The notes under the pieces: generated by a model
Told to the model about the DNA's origin: nothing
Seen by the model: the letters and a program-made list of their open reading frames with translations, nothing else
Databases searched by the model: none
Part shown: positions 55,178-63,204 of the stretch, in pieces
How the letters are laid out: each line of letters opens with the position of its first letter
Numbering within the stretch: position 1 is the stretch's first letter
NCBI RefSeq assembly: GCF_014635725.1
Contig: NZ_BMDJ01000003.1
Location: 310,001 to 374,000 of the forward strand
Direction: 5' to 3'
From: Pedobacter mendelii
Lineage (GTDB): Bacteria; Bacteroidota; Bacteroidia; Sphingobacteriales; Sphingobacteriaceae
DNA length: 64,000 bases
Position numbers and translations under genes: made by a program

Positions 55178-55605
55178 TATTTTAAAGTTTTAACCACTGC
55201 ACATTCATTTTGGCAACAACATGCATTGCCCACGCATTTGCCCGCAGCCCATTGATCAAGGTTTTTAATAACCTGCTCCATACGCAGCTTAGGCGTTATA
55301 TTACTTGGTTGTAATGGAACATTTGCCACTTTCATTCCGGCAGAACCAGCTGCTTTTAAATCAAGATGGTCAGTTTCAAAAGACGAAGTTGCAATATATC
55401 TTATACCAAGAGATTTAAGTCCCTGAATCATAGCTTCGCTTAGATAATCGTTATTAAATACTAAAAGTGCTTCTTTTCCAGCTGCAAATGAAAGCGTATC
55501 GGCCGTTAAGCTGTTTGCAATTATAGTAATGTCGTGCTTTTTATAGTTGGCGAGAACCAACCATTCTTTTTCATCGGGCTTAATGTTATAAGCTATAGCT
55601 TTCAT
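55177..55605 (-). CDS. Stand-alone catalytic-domain remnant of a D-2-hydroxyacid dehydrogenase, Cys-rich tail
   Basis: A 142-aa protein. Residues ~1-103 look like the first half of the catalytic domain of D-lactate-dehydrogenase-type enzymes (VFNNDYLSEAMIQGLKSLGI, then RYIATSSFETDHLDLKAAGS and GMKVANVPLQPSN). In such enzymes an NAD-binding Rossmann domain is inserted next; here the chain goes directly to MEQVIKNLDQWAAGKC, which resembles the closing C-terminal helix. The NAD domain is absent, so catalysis is unlikely. The tail GKCVGNACCCQNECAVV is Cys-rich and could bind metal or an Fe-S cluster. It lies in the hemN operon, downstream of the regulator. Function unknown. Confidence 0.7.
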   Translation of the reverse strand: MKAIAYNIKPDEKEWLVLANYKKHDITIIANSLTADTLSFAAGKEALLVFNNDYLSEAMIQGLKSLGIRYIATSSFETDHLDLKAAGSAGMKVANVPLQPSNITPKLRMEQVIKNLDQWAAGKCVGNACCCQNECAVVKTLK

Positions 55606-55674
55606 ATACAGAGTTTATGTGAACAAAACTATGGCGAAAGTGACTTATAATTGATGAGGAAGATTAAGCTAAAA

Positions 55675-55690
55675 TGTGATTTTTATTACA
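55675..55690 (-). promoter_or_regulatory. CRP/FNR-like palindrome upstream of the dehydrogenase-like gene
   Basis: TGTGA-N6-TTACA matches the CRP-type TGTGA-N6-TCACA at 9 of 10 positions. It lies inside a longer imperfect palindrome (AGCTAAAATGT/ACATTTAGCT) 70 bases before the start of the gene at 55605, and 20 bases below the regulator gene. The regulator encoded next door is a possible binder, but the palindrome may also be a terminator stem. Confidence 0.45.
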
Positions 55691-55709
55691 TTTAGCTTTT
55701 AAAAACCAT

Positions 55710-56741
55710 TTAATGTTTTATATTTTTAAGTTTTTCCACTGATAGAATATTAATGGCATTACCTGTTTTATCGATAAGTTTTTCATCTTTAAAATCAGCC
55801 AACATTCTGCTTATCGTTTCGCTTGCAGTGCCAACTAATGCTGCCAAATCATCTCTTGATATGCGAATGGTACAGCTATCTTCTTTGCCATCGCCAAATT
55901 TTGCCGCAACTTGCAATAACGCTTCAGCAACTCTTTTTCTAACTGAAGAATACGCCAGTTCAAGCATCTGTTTTCCTTTATCGCGTACATTTCCTGATAA
56001 CAGCCCAATAAATATTTTAGATACTGCCTGATGATTTAGCAAGTATTCCATAAAATCGGTTTTAGGTATTTGGATAATATCCGATTCGAATAATGTTGCT
56101 GCATTATCTGCATACATTTCGCCATTACATAAGCTCTCATATCCAAAAAAATCACCATCATGATAAAGACTTGAGCTAAGTTCTCTCCCATCTTTAAAAC
56201 GTTTATATGTTTTAACCTGACCTTTTAATAAATAGTAGAGATGGGTAGGTTCATCACCCTCAACATATATAATTTGTTTATTACCAATCAATCTGGTTTT
56301 TCCTTTTTTCCGAAGTTCATCCATTACAGCTTCGGTATTTATTGCCAAAGAGTTAAAACCTGTTGCTTGCTGTTTCTTTTTGAACCTACTCTCTATCGCT
56401 TTAAAAAGTTCAATATCATCAAATGGTTTAGTAAGATAATCATCAGCACCCATTTCCATGCCTTTACGCATATCTGCCCGTTCTGTTTTTGCTGTAATGA
56501 AGATAAATGGGATGTTGGCCGTGCTTTGATTCTTATTCAACAAATACAAAACACCGTAGCCATCTAATTCCGGCATCATAATATCACAAAGAATAATATC
56601 AGGTATGTGTTTTAGTGCCATATCTACCCCAAGCTTACCATGTTTTGCGGTAAGAGTTTCATAACCTGCAAGATCTAGCACTTCGGCTGTACTTTCTCTT
56701 ATATCATCATTATCTTCAATTATTAAAACTTTTTTGTTCAT
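55710..56741 (-). CDS. Receiver domain fused to a CRP/FNR-family regulator
   Basis: A 343-aa regulator. Residues ~1-120 are a receiver domain with phosphoacceptor D53 (IILCDIMMPELDGYG) and T/K residues in FIFITAK and TKPFDD. Residues ~135-260 are a cyclic-nucleotide-binding-type beta-roll (YLLKGQVKTYKRFKDGRELS, then HDGDFFGYESL). Residues ~265-340 are a Crp-type winged helix (RISRDDLAALVGTASETISR then MLADFKDEKLI). No Cys cluster for an Fe-S FNR site is seen. It is a receiver-CRP fusion, probably phosphorylated by the kinase encoded 23 bp upstream. Confidence 0.92.
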   Translation of the reverse strand: MNKKVLIIEDNDDIRESTAEVLDLAGYETLTAKHGKLGVDMALKHIPDIILCDIMMPELDGYGVLYLLNKNQSTANIPFIFITAKTERADMRKGMEMGADDYLTKPFDDIELFKAIESRFKKKQQATGFNSLAINTEAVMDELRKKGKTRLIGNKQIIYVEGDEPTHLYYLLKGQVKTYKRFKDGRELSSSLYHDGDFFGYESLCNGEMYADNAATLFESDIIQIPKTDFMEYLLNHQAVSKIFIGLLSGNVRDKGKQMLELAYSSVRKRVAEALLQVAAKFGDGKEDSCTIRISRDDLAALVGTASETISRMLADFKDEKLIDKTGNAINILSVEKLKNIKH

Positions 56742-56764
56742 GGGATGAGATTTATGATGATAAG

Positions 56765-57964
56765 TTATTTTATGAACCGAAAATTGAGCGTAAAAATAGT
56801 TCCCGAATTTTGTTCGCTCTCACAAACCACGGATCCATTCATTAATCCAACATATCGCTTTACAATATTAAGCCCAAGCCCGGTTCCGGGAATATCGCCG
56901 GTATTGTGTGCCCTAAAAAAAGGCTCAAAAAGATTATTCTGATCGGCTTTAGGAATGCCTATACCATTATCTTTAACTTCCAGAATAAGCTCGTCATCTT
57001 TTAATATAGTATTAAATTGTATTAGTGTATCCTCTCCCGAATATTTTATGGAGTTAGATATCAGATTTATGATACAGTTTTTGAGCAGGTTAGCATCCAG
57101 GTAAACTTCAGCTGTGGTACCTGTATGTTCATAAATAATATGCTGATTTTGTTTAGTCATCATTTGCATTTCTTCCGCTATTTCTTCAGCAAAGCTGATA
57201 ATATTAAAAGATTGAGCAGAAGCTTCTACCTTACCTGCCTCAAGTTTTTCTAATGATAAAAAATCGTTTAAGATGGTTGTTAAGTTGTTTATCGAATTCT
57301 TAATTTTCAATGTATGTTTTTCTACACTTGCCGTATCCTGCTTTGTTGTGTATTTATCAATTAACGAAGCTGATAACTGTATAGAGCTTAGCGGCGTTCT
57401 AAACTCATGTGATGCCATGGAAACAAATCTTGTTTTTAGCTGATTTAGTTCCTTTTCTTTTTGAAAAAGTGCCCGCATATTCTCTTTAGCCATTTCAAGT
57501 TCCGATACAAGCTTAACCAAATCTTGAGTACGTTCTTTTATTTTAACTTCTAGCTTTTCAGTATAACTTTTAATCTGCTCCTCGTTTGCTTTTTCTTTAC
57601 TTAAATCGTGTATAAAACCAGTGTATATTTTCCTATCGCTAAATTTTATTTCGCTAACACCTAATCTGAAAGGAAAAACAGAACCGTCTTTGCGCTTTCC
57701 TGATACTTCTCTACCAGTACCAATAATGTGCTTTTGACCGGTATGTTCATATCTCGAAAGATATTTATCATGGCGTGAATAATCTGGTTCAGGCATTAGT
57801 TTTGATATATTTTGCCCTACCAATTCTACTCTTTCATAACCAAAAAGTTCGAGCGCAGCCGGATTTAAATGTTCAATAATTCCTTTATCATCTATAGTTA
57901 TAATTCCATCTATGGCATTTTCAATTATTGCATCTAAAAATTTCGATCTATCCATTAAACTCAT
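56765..57964 (-). CDS. PAS-domain sensor histidine kinase, cognate to the receiver-CRP regulator
   Basis: A 399-aa cytosolic kinase without membrane spans. Residues ~5-125 are PAS (AIDGIITIDDKGIIEHLNPA, then FGYERVELVGQNISKLMPEP, as in FixL). A coiled coil (~130-180) leads to HisKA with SMASHEFRTPLSSIQLS and HATPase_c with NLISNSIKYSG, DNGIGIPKADQ and GTGLGLNIVKRY. FixL-type haem ligation would need a specific PAS His; none is clearly identifiable here, so oxygen sensing is inferred from context. It precedes the regulator on the same strand. Confidence 0.92.
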   Translation of the reverse strand: MSLMDRSKFLDAIIENAIDGIITIDDKGIIEHLNPAALELFGYERVELVGQNISKLMPEPDYSRHDKYLSRYEHTGQKHIIGTGREVSGKRKDGSVFPFRLGVSEIKFSDRKIYTGFIHDLSKEKANEEQIKSYTEKLEVKIKERTQDLVKLVSELEMAKENMRALFQKEKELNQLKTRFVSMASHEFRTPLSSIQLSASLIDKYTTKQDTASVEKHTLKIKNSINNLTTILNDFLSLEKLEAGKVEASAQSFNIISFAEEIAEEMQMMTKQNQHIIYEHTGTTAEVYLDANLLKNCIINLISNSIKYSGEDTLIQFNTILKDDELILEVKDNGIGIPKADQNNLFEPFFRAHNTGDIPGTGLGLNIVKRYVGLMNGSVVCESEQNSGTIFTLNFRFIK

Positions 57965-58012
57965 CTGTATGTAATTGTAAATATAGAAAAGTTATTATGA
58001 TGCCTTTTTTCT

Positions 58013-59782
58013 TTATTGGATAATGATTTTATTTAACTTAACCTCTGCAATTGCAAGTTCTTTCAACTGCTGAGCCGCCTGAGTAGTAAATTCACCAAAT
58101 AAAATTTTGTAATAATTTATACCCTCTGAAAGCTGTAATTTAAATCTGGTTAACCGTTTCATTTTTTTATCGCCAAAGTTTTGAAATTGTTTCCTAATAT
58201 CTTCCTGAAAGTAATCGATATACAAATTAAGCTCATTAATAAAAAAATGTGACCTTTCTACTTTTTCTAATAAATTTACCTTCCCATAAATATGTCCAAC
58301 CATATCATCAAAAGAATATACATCAGAGAAATAAGCTAAATTAGGCCCCGGACAAATGGCAACGGCCTTATTTTCTTTAGGTTTAAAAATGTTATACTTT
58401 AAATATGCAGAAGAGCACAGTCCTTCGCAAAGACAAACTTTTTCGGTTACTTCATTAAATTGCTGTTGGTATTCATCATCTGATAAACCAGCATTTTTTA
58501 AACTCTTTATTTTTAAGTTTTGATATTCTCTTGATGCAGTGCAAATGGCCTGCTTTGTAAACTCCGTATTGTTGCAAAGATATTTCTTGGTACATGGACT
58601 ACCTGGCCTACCTTTTTCAATGCGTTCTTTTCTTTGTAAATCTATTGTACTGTTTTTAAAATTATTAAATTTTATACCCAATGGAGAAACGCTGCTCAGG
58701 TAAAAATCACTTTCTTGTGAGTCCGTTAGCTGCACTAATGTTTCAGCATCTACATTTGTAACTTCGGGTACCAAAAGAAAAGGACTGCCCCAGCCTGCAG
58801 CGTCAATTCCATAGTATTTTAACAAAAAGTTATGCTCTGCAGAAGTACCTATTCCGCCCTGAACGGTAATTCTTTGTTTGGGTAAGTCTGAAATTATTAT
58901 CCCTTTTACAGCTAAAGCATTTTTGTAACTTTCTATTAGCTCATTAAACATTTCGCTTTTTTTTACTTTAAAATCCTGTAAAATGGGGCCTAAAAGATAC
59001 CCTTCAGTAGCAAATGCATGTCCGCCACAGTTTAAACCAGATTCTATTCTGAACTCTGACACCCATAATCCTTTTTTAGCTAGAAACTTAGCCTGAATTA
59101 ATGCCGATCTAAAATCGCTAACCTTCAATATTATTTTCTTTTTTTGAACACCTTTCTCATCAGGGGAAAAATCTTTAAAGTTTTCCATATAACTATACAA
59201 TCTCGGGTTCATACCAGCCGAAAGAATAACCGAAGAAGTTAAATTACTTTCTGCAAATCCGCGTAAAGCTGCAAGAGCATCTGTATTTAAATCGCCCGAA
59301 TATTCATTGTTAATGTAGTTCATTTTATCAACCTTTGCCATGATATTTACATCTACAGAACCTAATTTCATAGCATTGCGCAATACATTCTGAAAAGTTG
59401 TTTTCTCATCTCCTTCCGGATAATCCTTCATCAAATCGTAGCTTCGTTTAAGTTTTGACGTTTCGGGCAAAAGCTCAAAATAACGGCAGATATCATTACC
59501 TGCTTCAAAATTTTGTTTTTTTAGTACATTAAATTGCTCATCTATTCTTTCACCTAAAAAATTTAAATAGGATGTAATTCTTTTTGAGCGATAATCTGTT
59601 TCCTGCTTATCTATAGGTATATATTTTACTGTATATTTTTCTGAATGATAAGCCCGCATGCGCTCAATTAATTCATCATCTACGATTGATAAAACAGAGG
59701 AAACGCCATATCTGGCTACTTTTAATGGTGTATCAATAGAATAACCCAGACCTAAAACCGGGATGTGGAAAGTATGCAACAT
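58013..59782 (-). CDS. Large Cys-rich protein of unknown function in the cbb3 locus
   Basis: A 589-aa protein I cannot name. N-terminal VLGLGYSIDTPLKVARYGVS and a central GLNCGGHAFATEGYLLGPIL, then ITVQGGIGTSAEHNFLLKYY, then AAGWGSPFLLVPEVTNVD, look like a TIM-barrel of the nitronate-monooxygenase/glutamate-synthase type that could bind flavin. A later part has cysteines at about 397, 403, 414, 450, 452, 456 and 477 (CTKKYLC, VCLCEGLC, ICPGP), suggestive of an Fe-S or metal site. No signal peptide or membrane spans. It opens the block before the kinase, 48 bp from it, with an FNR-like box upstream. I infer a redox enzyme used at low oxygen. Confidence 0.7.
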   Translation of the reverse strand: MLHTFHIPVLGLGYSIDTPLKVARYGVSSVLSIVDDELIERMRAYHSEKYTVKYIPIDKQETDYRSKRITSYLNFLGERIDEQFNVLKKQNFEAGNDICRYFELLPETSKLKRSYDLMKDYPEGDEKTTFQNVLRNAMKLGSVDVNIMAKVDKMNYINNEYSGDLNTDALAALRGFAESNLTSSVILSAGMNPRLYSYMENFKDFSPDEKGVQKKKIILKVSDFRSALIQAKFLAKKGLWVSEFRIESGLNCGGHAFATEGYLLGPILQDFKVKKSEMFNELIESYKNALAVKGIIISDLPKQRITVQGGIGTSAEHNFLLKYYGIDAAGWGSPFLLVPEVTNVDAETLVQLTDSQESDFYLSSVSPLGIKFNNFKNSTIDLQRKERIEKGRPGSPCTKKYLCNNTEFTKQAICTASREYQNLKIKSLKNAGLSDDEYQQQFNEVTEKVCLCEGLCSSAYLKYNIFKPKENKAVAICPGPNLAYFSDVYSFDDMVGHIYGKVNLLEKVERSHFFINELNLYIDYFQEDIRKQFQNFGDKKMKRLTRFKLQLSEGINYYKILFGEFTTQAAQQLKELAIAEVKLNKIIIQ

Positions 59783-59854
59783 AAGGTTGTTTTTATTATC
59801 GCAAACCTATTAAACACTAATTAAATCAGGAAAGAGTATGATTACATTAAAAAA

Positions 59855-59866
59855 TGATGAGCATCA
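59855..59866. promoter_or_regulatory. FNR/FixK-like box upstream of the 589-aa gene
   Basis: TGATGAGCATCA is TGAT-N4-ATCA, the core of the FNR/FixK consensus TTGAT-N4-ATCAA, lacking only the outermost bases. It is centred about 78 bases before the ATG at 59782. Confidence 0.5.
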
Positions 59867-59951
59867 CTTTTGCAAAATTCTCGTTTTAGCTTAGCCCTAA
59901 AAATGTTTAATTAAGCGACAGAAATAGAAATCACAGCCTTAAATAAATTAA

Positions 59952-60398
59952 CTAATCTATTGGAATTATTTTATTGAACTTTGCTTCAGTATCAACCGGA
60001 CCATCTGCAGGGTAAGTTTTATAGTTAATTGTAAGCACAAAGTTTTTGATGTCAAATTTGCCTTTATCAAAAAAAGAATAATTTATTGGTGTGGTAACGG
60101 TTGCACCTGATACTTGTTTTGCTACTTCTTCGGTTACATTAACTGCTAAATTATCGTTTGTAATGGTGTATTTTCCATTTAGCATTAAAGACCAATCTCC
60201 GGTAGCTTTATTTATAAACTTTAATGTGAATTTTCCCCCTGGTTCAAAAATCAATATACGGGAAGTTCCGTATAGTGGTGCTTCTTGCCAGGCACCTGTT
60301 AATACATCTTTTGGCAAATCAACATCTTTATTTTTCTTACAAGAGAAAATAAAAAGAGATAAAAAAATAACAATTCCGTAGGTACTTAATGTTTTCAT
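59952..60398 (-). CDS. Small lipoprotein, lipocalin-like
   Basis: A 148-aa protein with a lipoprotein signal MKTLSTYGIVIFLSLFIFSC (Cys at 20) and a beta-rich mature part: LTGAWQEAPLYGTSRILIFE, GGKFTLKFINKATGDWSLML, NGKYTITNDNLAVNV. The G-x-W start and the strand pattern recall lipocalin-like proteins common in Bacteroidota. Function unknown. It is convergent with nothing and is separated from the 589-aa gene by 169 bases. Confidence 0.6.
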   Translation of the reverse strand: MKTLSTYGIVIFLSLFIFSCKKNKDVDLPKDVLTGAWQEAPLYGTSRILIFEPGGKFTLKFINKATGDWSLMLNGKYTITNDNLAVNVTEEVAKQVSGATVTTPINYSFFDKGKFDIKNFVLTINYKTYPADGPVDTEAKFNKIIPID

Positions 60399-60470
60399 GA
60401 GCTTAATTTAGATTCTTTTTTATTGGTAAAACGCAGTTGATATCAAAAAAGCTACAACCTATTAGATTTT

Positions 60471-60929
60471 TTAAAAATCGTCATTTTCCATTCCTGCTTC
60501 TAACCTTTTTAATTCACCATCCATATCAAGCATGGCCATTTCCTGCTTAGCAATAATTTCCCTGCAATTAGCCAGCTGATTTCTTAAATCCATTATTTCC
60601 TTTTGAAGCTCAATCATGCTTTTTCCTGTTTCTTCATGCATTTTTCGTAATTCAAGGCGTTTCATAAAATTGCCTTCACTAAGAAAAATTTCCAATCCCG
60701 ATTGTTTGCCAATAAGAGCAGGAAGTGGGTGCCCATAAGCCTCACCAATAAGTATAATTAAGTTTAGTTGATTTAGCAACTGAAGATACTCGGATGCTAA
60801 TATGGCATTACCTCTAAAAATATGCAAAACGCGATCGGCCTTAATATATTCTTCGTGCTGAAATTCCTGAAGTATTCTGTCTAGCAATTCGCATTTAGCT
60901 GAGGTCAGATTAACGGGGAACCTATCCAT
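60471..60929 (-). CDS. Hypothetical protein with C-terminal coiled coil
   Basis: A 152-aa cytosolic protein. The first ~95 residues are helical and mixed (LLDRILQEFQHEEYIKADRV, ILASEYLQLLNQLNLIILIG); the last ~55 are a heptad-rich coiled coil (KMHEETGKSMIELQKEIMDL then RNQLANCREIIAKQEMAM). I do not recognise the family. It lies 72 bases upstream of the lipoprotein gene on the same strand, so they may share a transcript. Confidence 0.55.
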   Translation of the reverse strand: MDRFPVNLTSAKCELLDRILQEFQHEEYIKADRVLHIFRGNAILASEYLQLLNQLNLIILIGEAYGHPLPALIGKQSGLEIFLSEGNFMKRLELRKMHEETGKSMIELQKEIMDLRNQLANCREIIAKQEMAMLDMDGELKRLEAGMENDDF

Positions 60930-61309
60930 TTATGATAATTTTGATATAATAAAGCTTAAAATTTTAAAAAACTTTATGAGAAATAAATATATAAAATATT
61001 TACTTAGCCCATAATAATTTTGGATTTATGCAAAAAAATCAATCATTTTTAATTTTCAGCTCCAACAAGCTACTCTTTTCTTATCAAGTTAAAATATTAA
61101 ATATAACTGAGATAAAAATAATTACACTTACTACTTAAAAGTTTTTGCAGCAGCAATTTTTTCAGGCAAATTTATGATAATATTTAGCGATTGTGCAGTT
61201 TCACTCCTGGTATATAACCATTTTATCTTTAAATTGTTACAGGATTTCTGTTTAGACTGCTAAAACAATCCACAATCATTCGATACATTAGCTTTCTTAA
61301 TATTATTGC
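60930..61309. other. Intergenic region before the M28 gene
   Basis: About 380 AT-rich bases between divergent genes. No RNA, operator or repeat is recognised beyond ordinary AT-rich promoter-like sequence. Confidence 0.3.
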
Positions 61310-62659
61310 ATGAAAAAAATATTTACTTTTCTTCTTTTAGGTGGTTTATCCATATCAACAAAAGCGCAAACCATTGTAAATCGTAATACTGATATCGATA
61401 AAATGGTTAAGTCTGTTAATCCAGATTCATTAAAATCTTACATCACAAAAATGGTTGCCTTTGGAACCAGAAGCACTATAAGCGATACAAAGAGCAAAAC
61501 AAAAGGAATTGGTGCGGCCAGAAATTGGGTAGTAAGCAAATTCGGCCAATTTGCTAAACAGGGTGATGGCAGATTAACCACTTTTTTAGATACCGTTACA
61601 ATTAAAGCTGATGGTAAACGTGTTGATCAGCCAATAAATTTAGGTAATGCAGTTGCAATTTTGAAAGGAACTGATGTTAATGATAAACGTGTTTTTGTAG
61701 TGAGCGGTCATTTAGATAGTCGTGTAACAGATGTTATGAATAGGGTAAGTGATGCCCCCGGCGCTAACGACGATGGCAGCGGTGTTGCAGGTGTAATTGA
61801 AGCAGCAAGAATAATGAGTCAATATAAATTCCCTGCTACTATTATTTTTGTAGCCGTTAGTGGCGAAGAGCAATCTTTATTAGGCTCGGGATTTATGGCA
61901 GCAAAAGCAAAAAAAGAAGGTTGGAATATCGAAGCGATGCTAAATAATGATATGATTGGTAGCAACAACGCAAGCGAAACTCAAATAATAGACAACACTA
62001 AACTTCGTGTATTTAGTGAGGGTTTACCAAGTTTCGATTTAGATAAAAATGCAAAGAACATTCGCCAGTTTGGATTGGAGAATGATGGTAAAAGCAGACA
62101 ACTTGCTCGCTACGTTAAAGAAACTGGCGAACGTTATGTTGATCAGTTAGAAATAAAATTAATTTATCGTAACGACAGGTTTCTACGTGGTGGCGACCAT
62201 ACGCCTTTCGTAGAAAACGGCTTCGCTGCCGTGAGGCTTACAGAAATGAATGAAAACTTCGAACATCAACATCAGGATTTAAGAATAGAAAAAGGAATTA
62301 AGTATGGCGACTTAATTGAGTTTATGGATTTTGAATACCTAAGAAAAAATACTGCTGTAAATATTGCCGTATTAGCAAACCTGGCTAAAGCGCCCTCAAT
62401 GCCAACTGAAGTTAAAGTTGATGTTAAAAACCTAAGCAACTCTACATTTCTTTTTTGGAAAGCACCTGTAAATGGAACTGTAAAAGGTTATTATGTTTTA
62501 ATGCGTGAAACCAGCAGTGCGGTATGGCAAAAGAAATTTTTTACCACGGCTACCGAATTACGTTTGCCTTACAGCAAGGACAATTATCTTTTTGCGGTTC
62601 AAAGCACGGGTAATGATGAGAATGAAAGTTTACCTGTTGTGCCTGCAATTGGCAGATAA
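61310..62659 (+). CDS. Exported M28-family zinc peptidase
   Basis: A 449-aa aminopeptidase with a signal peptide MKKIFTFLLLGGLSISTKAQ. The M28 metal site is visible: VVSGHLDSRV (His, Asp), GANDDGSGVAGV, VSGEEQSLLGS (catalytic Glu and metal Glu), MLNNDMIGSNN, and GGDHTPFVENGFAAV (late His). The C-terminal ~80 residues (VKNLSNSTFLFWKAPVNGTV then KGYYVLMRETS) resemble a fibronectin-type domain. It cleaves N-terminal residues from peptides outside the cytoplasm. Another M28 end is at the start of the window. Confidence 0.93.
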   Translation: MKKIFTFLLLGGLSISTKAQTIVNRNTDIDKMVKSVNPDSLKSYITKMVAFGTRSTISDTKSKTKGIGAARNWVVSKFGQFAKQGDGRLTTFLDTVTIKADGKRVDQPINLGNAVAILKGTDVNDKRVFVVSGHLDSRVTDVMNRVSDAPGANDDGSGVAGVIEAARIMSQYKFPATIIFVAVSGEEQSLLGSGFMAAKAKKEGWNIEAMLNNDMIGSNNASETQIIDNTKLRVFSEGLPSFDLDKNAKNIRQFGLENDGKSRQLARYVKETGERYVDQLEIKLIYRNDRFLRGGDHTPFVENGFAAVRLTEMNENFEHQHQDLRIEKGIKYGDLIEFMDFEYLRKNTAVNIAVLANLAKAPSMPTEVKVDVKNLSNSTFLFWKAPVNGTVKGYYVLMRETSSAVWQKKFFTTATELRLPYSKDNYLFAVQSTGNDENESLPVVPAIGR

Positions 62660-62702
62660 GAAACATTTAGGTTTTACGCTTGTTTAATCAGAAATTAGCA
62701 GA

Positions 62703-63176
62703 ATGAAATTTAAACCGGTAGCATTTATTATCAACATTGTAATAACATTAAGCATTGGCGCATTAGGTGGTTGGGCAACGGCAAAATCGGTTCAAACCTG
62801 GTACCCAACATTAAACAAACCGTCTTTTAATCCACCAAATTGGCTATTTGCCCCCGTTTGGACAAGCCTTTATGTGTTAATTGGTATAGCTGCTTACCTT
62901 GTTTGGATTAGAAGAGACAAAATTGCTCACTTTCCAAGAACCGTGGCAATTTATTTCATCCAATTGATGTTAAACTTAGCTTGGTCTTTTATATTTTTTT
63001 ATTTACATGAGGTTGGATTTGCGCTCTTTGAAATCATTCTGCTGTTAATTTTCATCATTATTAACGCTTTAATGTTTTATAAAATAAATAAATGGGCAGG
63101 ATTAATTTTTATTCCTTATATCCTTTGGGTAAGTTTTGCATCATTTTTAACTTATAACATCTTTATACTGAACTAA
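62703..63176 (+). CDS. tspO: TspO/MBR-family protein
   Basis: A 157-aa, five-span membrane protein. The tryptophan-rich TspO signature is seen in GGWATAKSVQTWYPTLNKPS and FNPPNWLFAPVWTSLYVLIG, with LMLNLAWSFIFFYLHEVGFA later. TspO proteins bind and break down or transport porphyrins and are linked with stress and oxygen responses. It lies 43 bp after the peptidase gene, likely in the same transcript. Confidence 0.92.
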   Translation: MKFKPVAFIINIVITLSIGALGGWATAKSVQTWYPTLNKPSFNPPNWLFAPVWTSLYVLIGIAAYLVWIRRDKIAHFPRTVAIYFIQLMLNLAWSFIFFYLHEVGFALFEIILLLIFIIINALMFYKINKWAGLIFIPYILWVSFASFLTYNIFILN

Positions 63177-63204
63177 ATTTTAAAAGAAAACCTTATTTTT
63201 AGGG

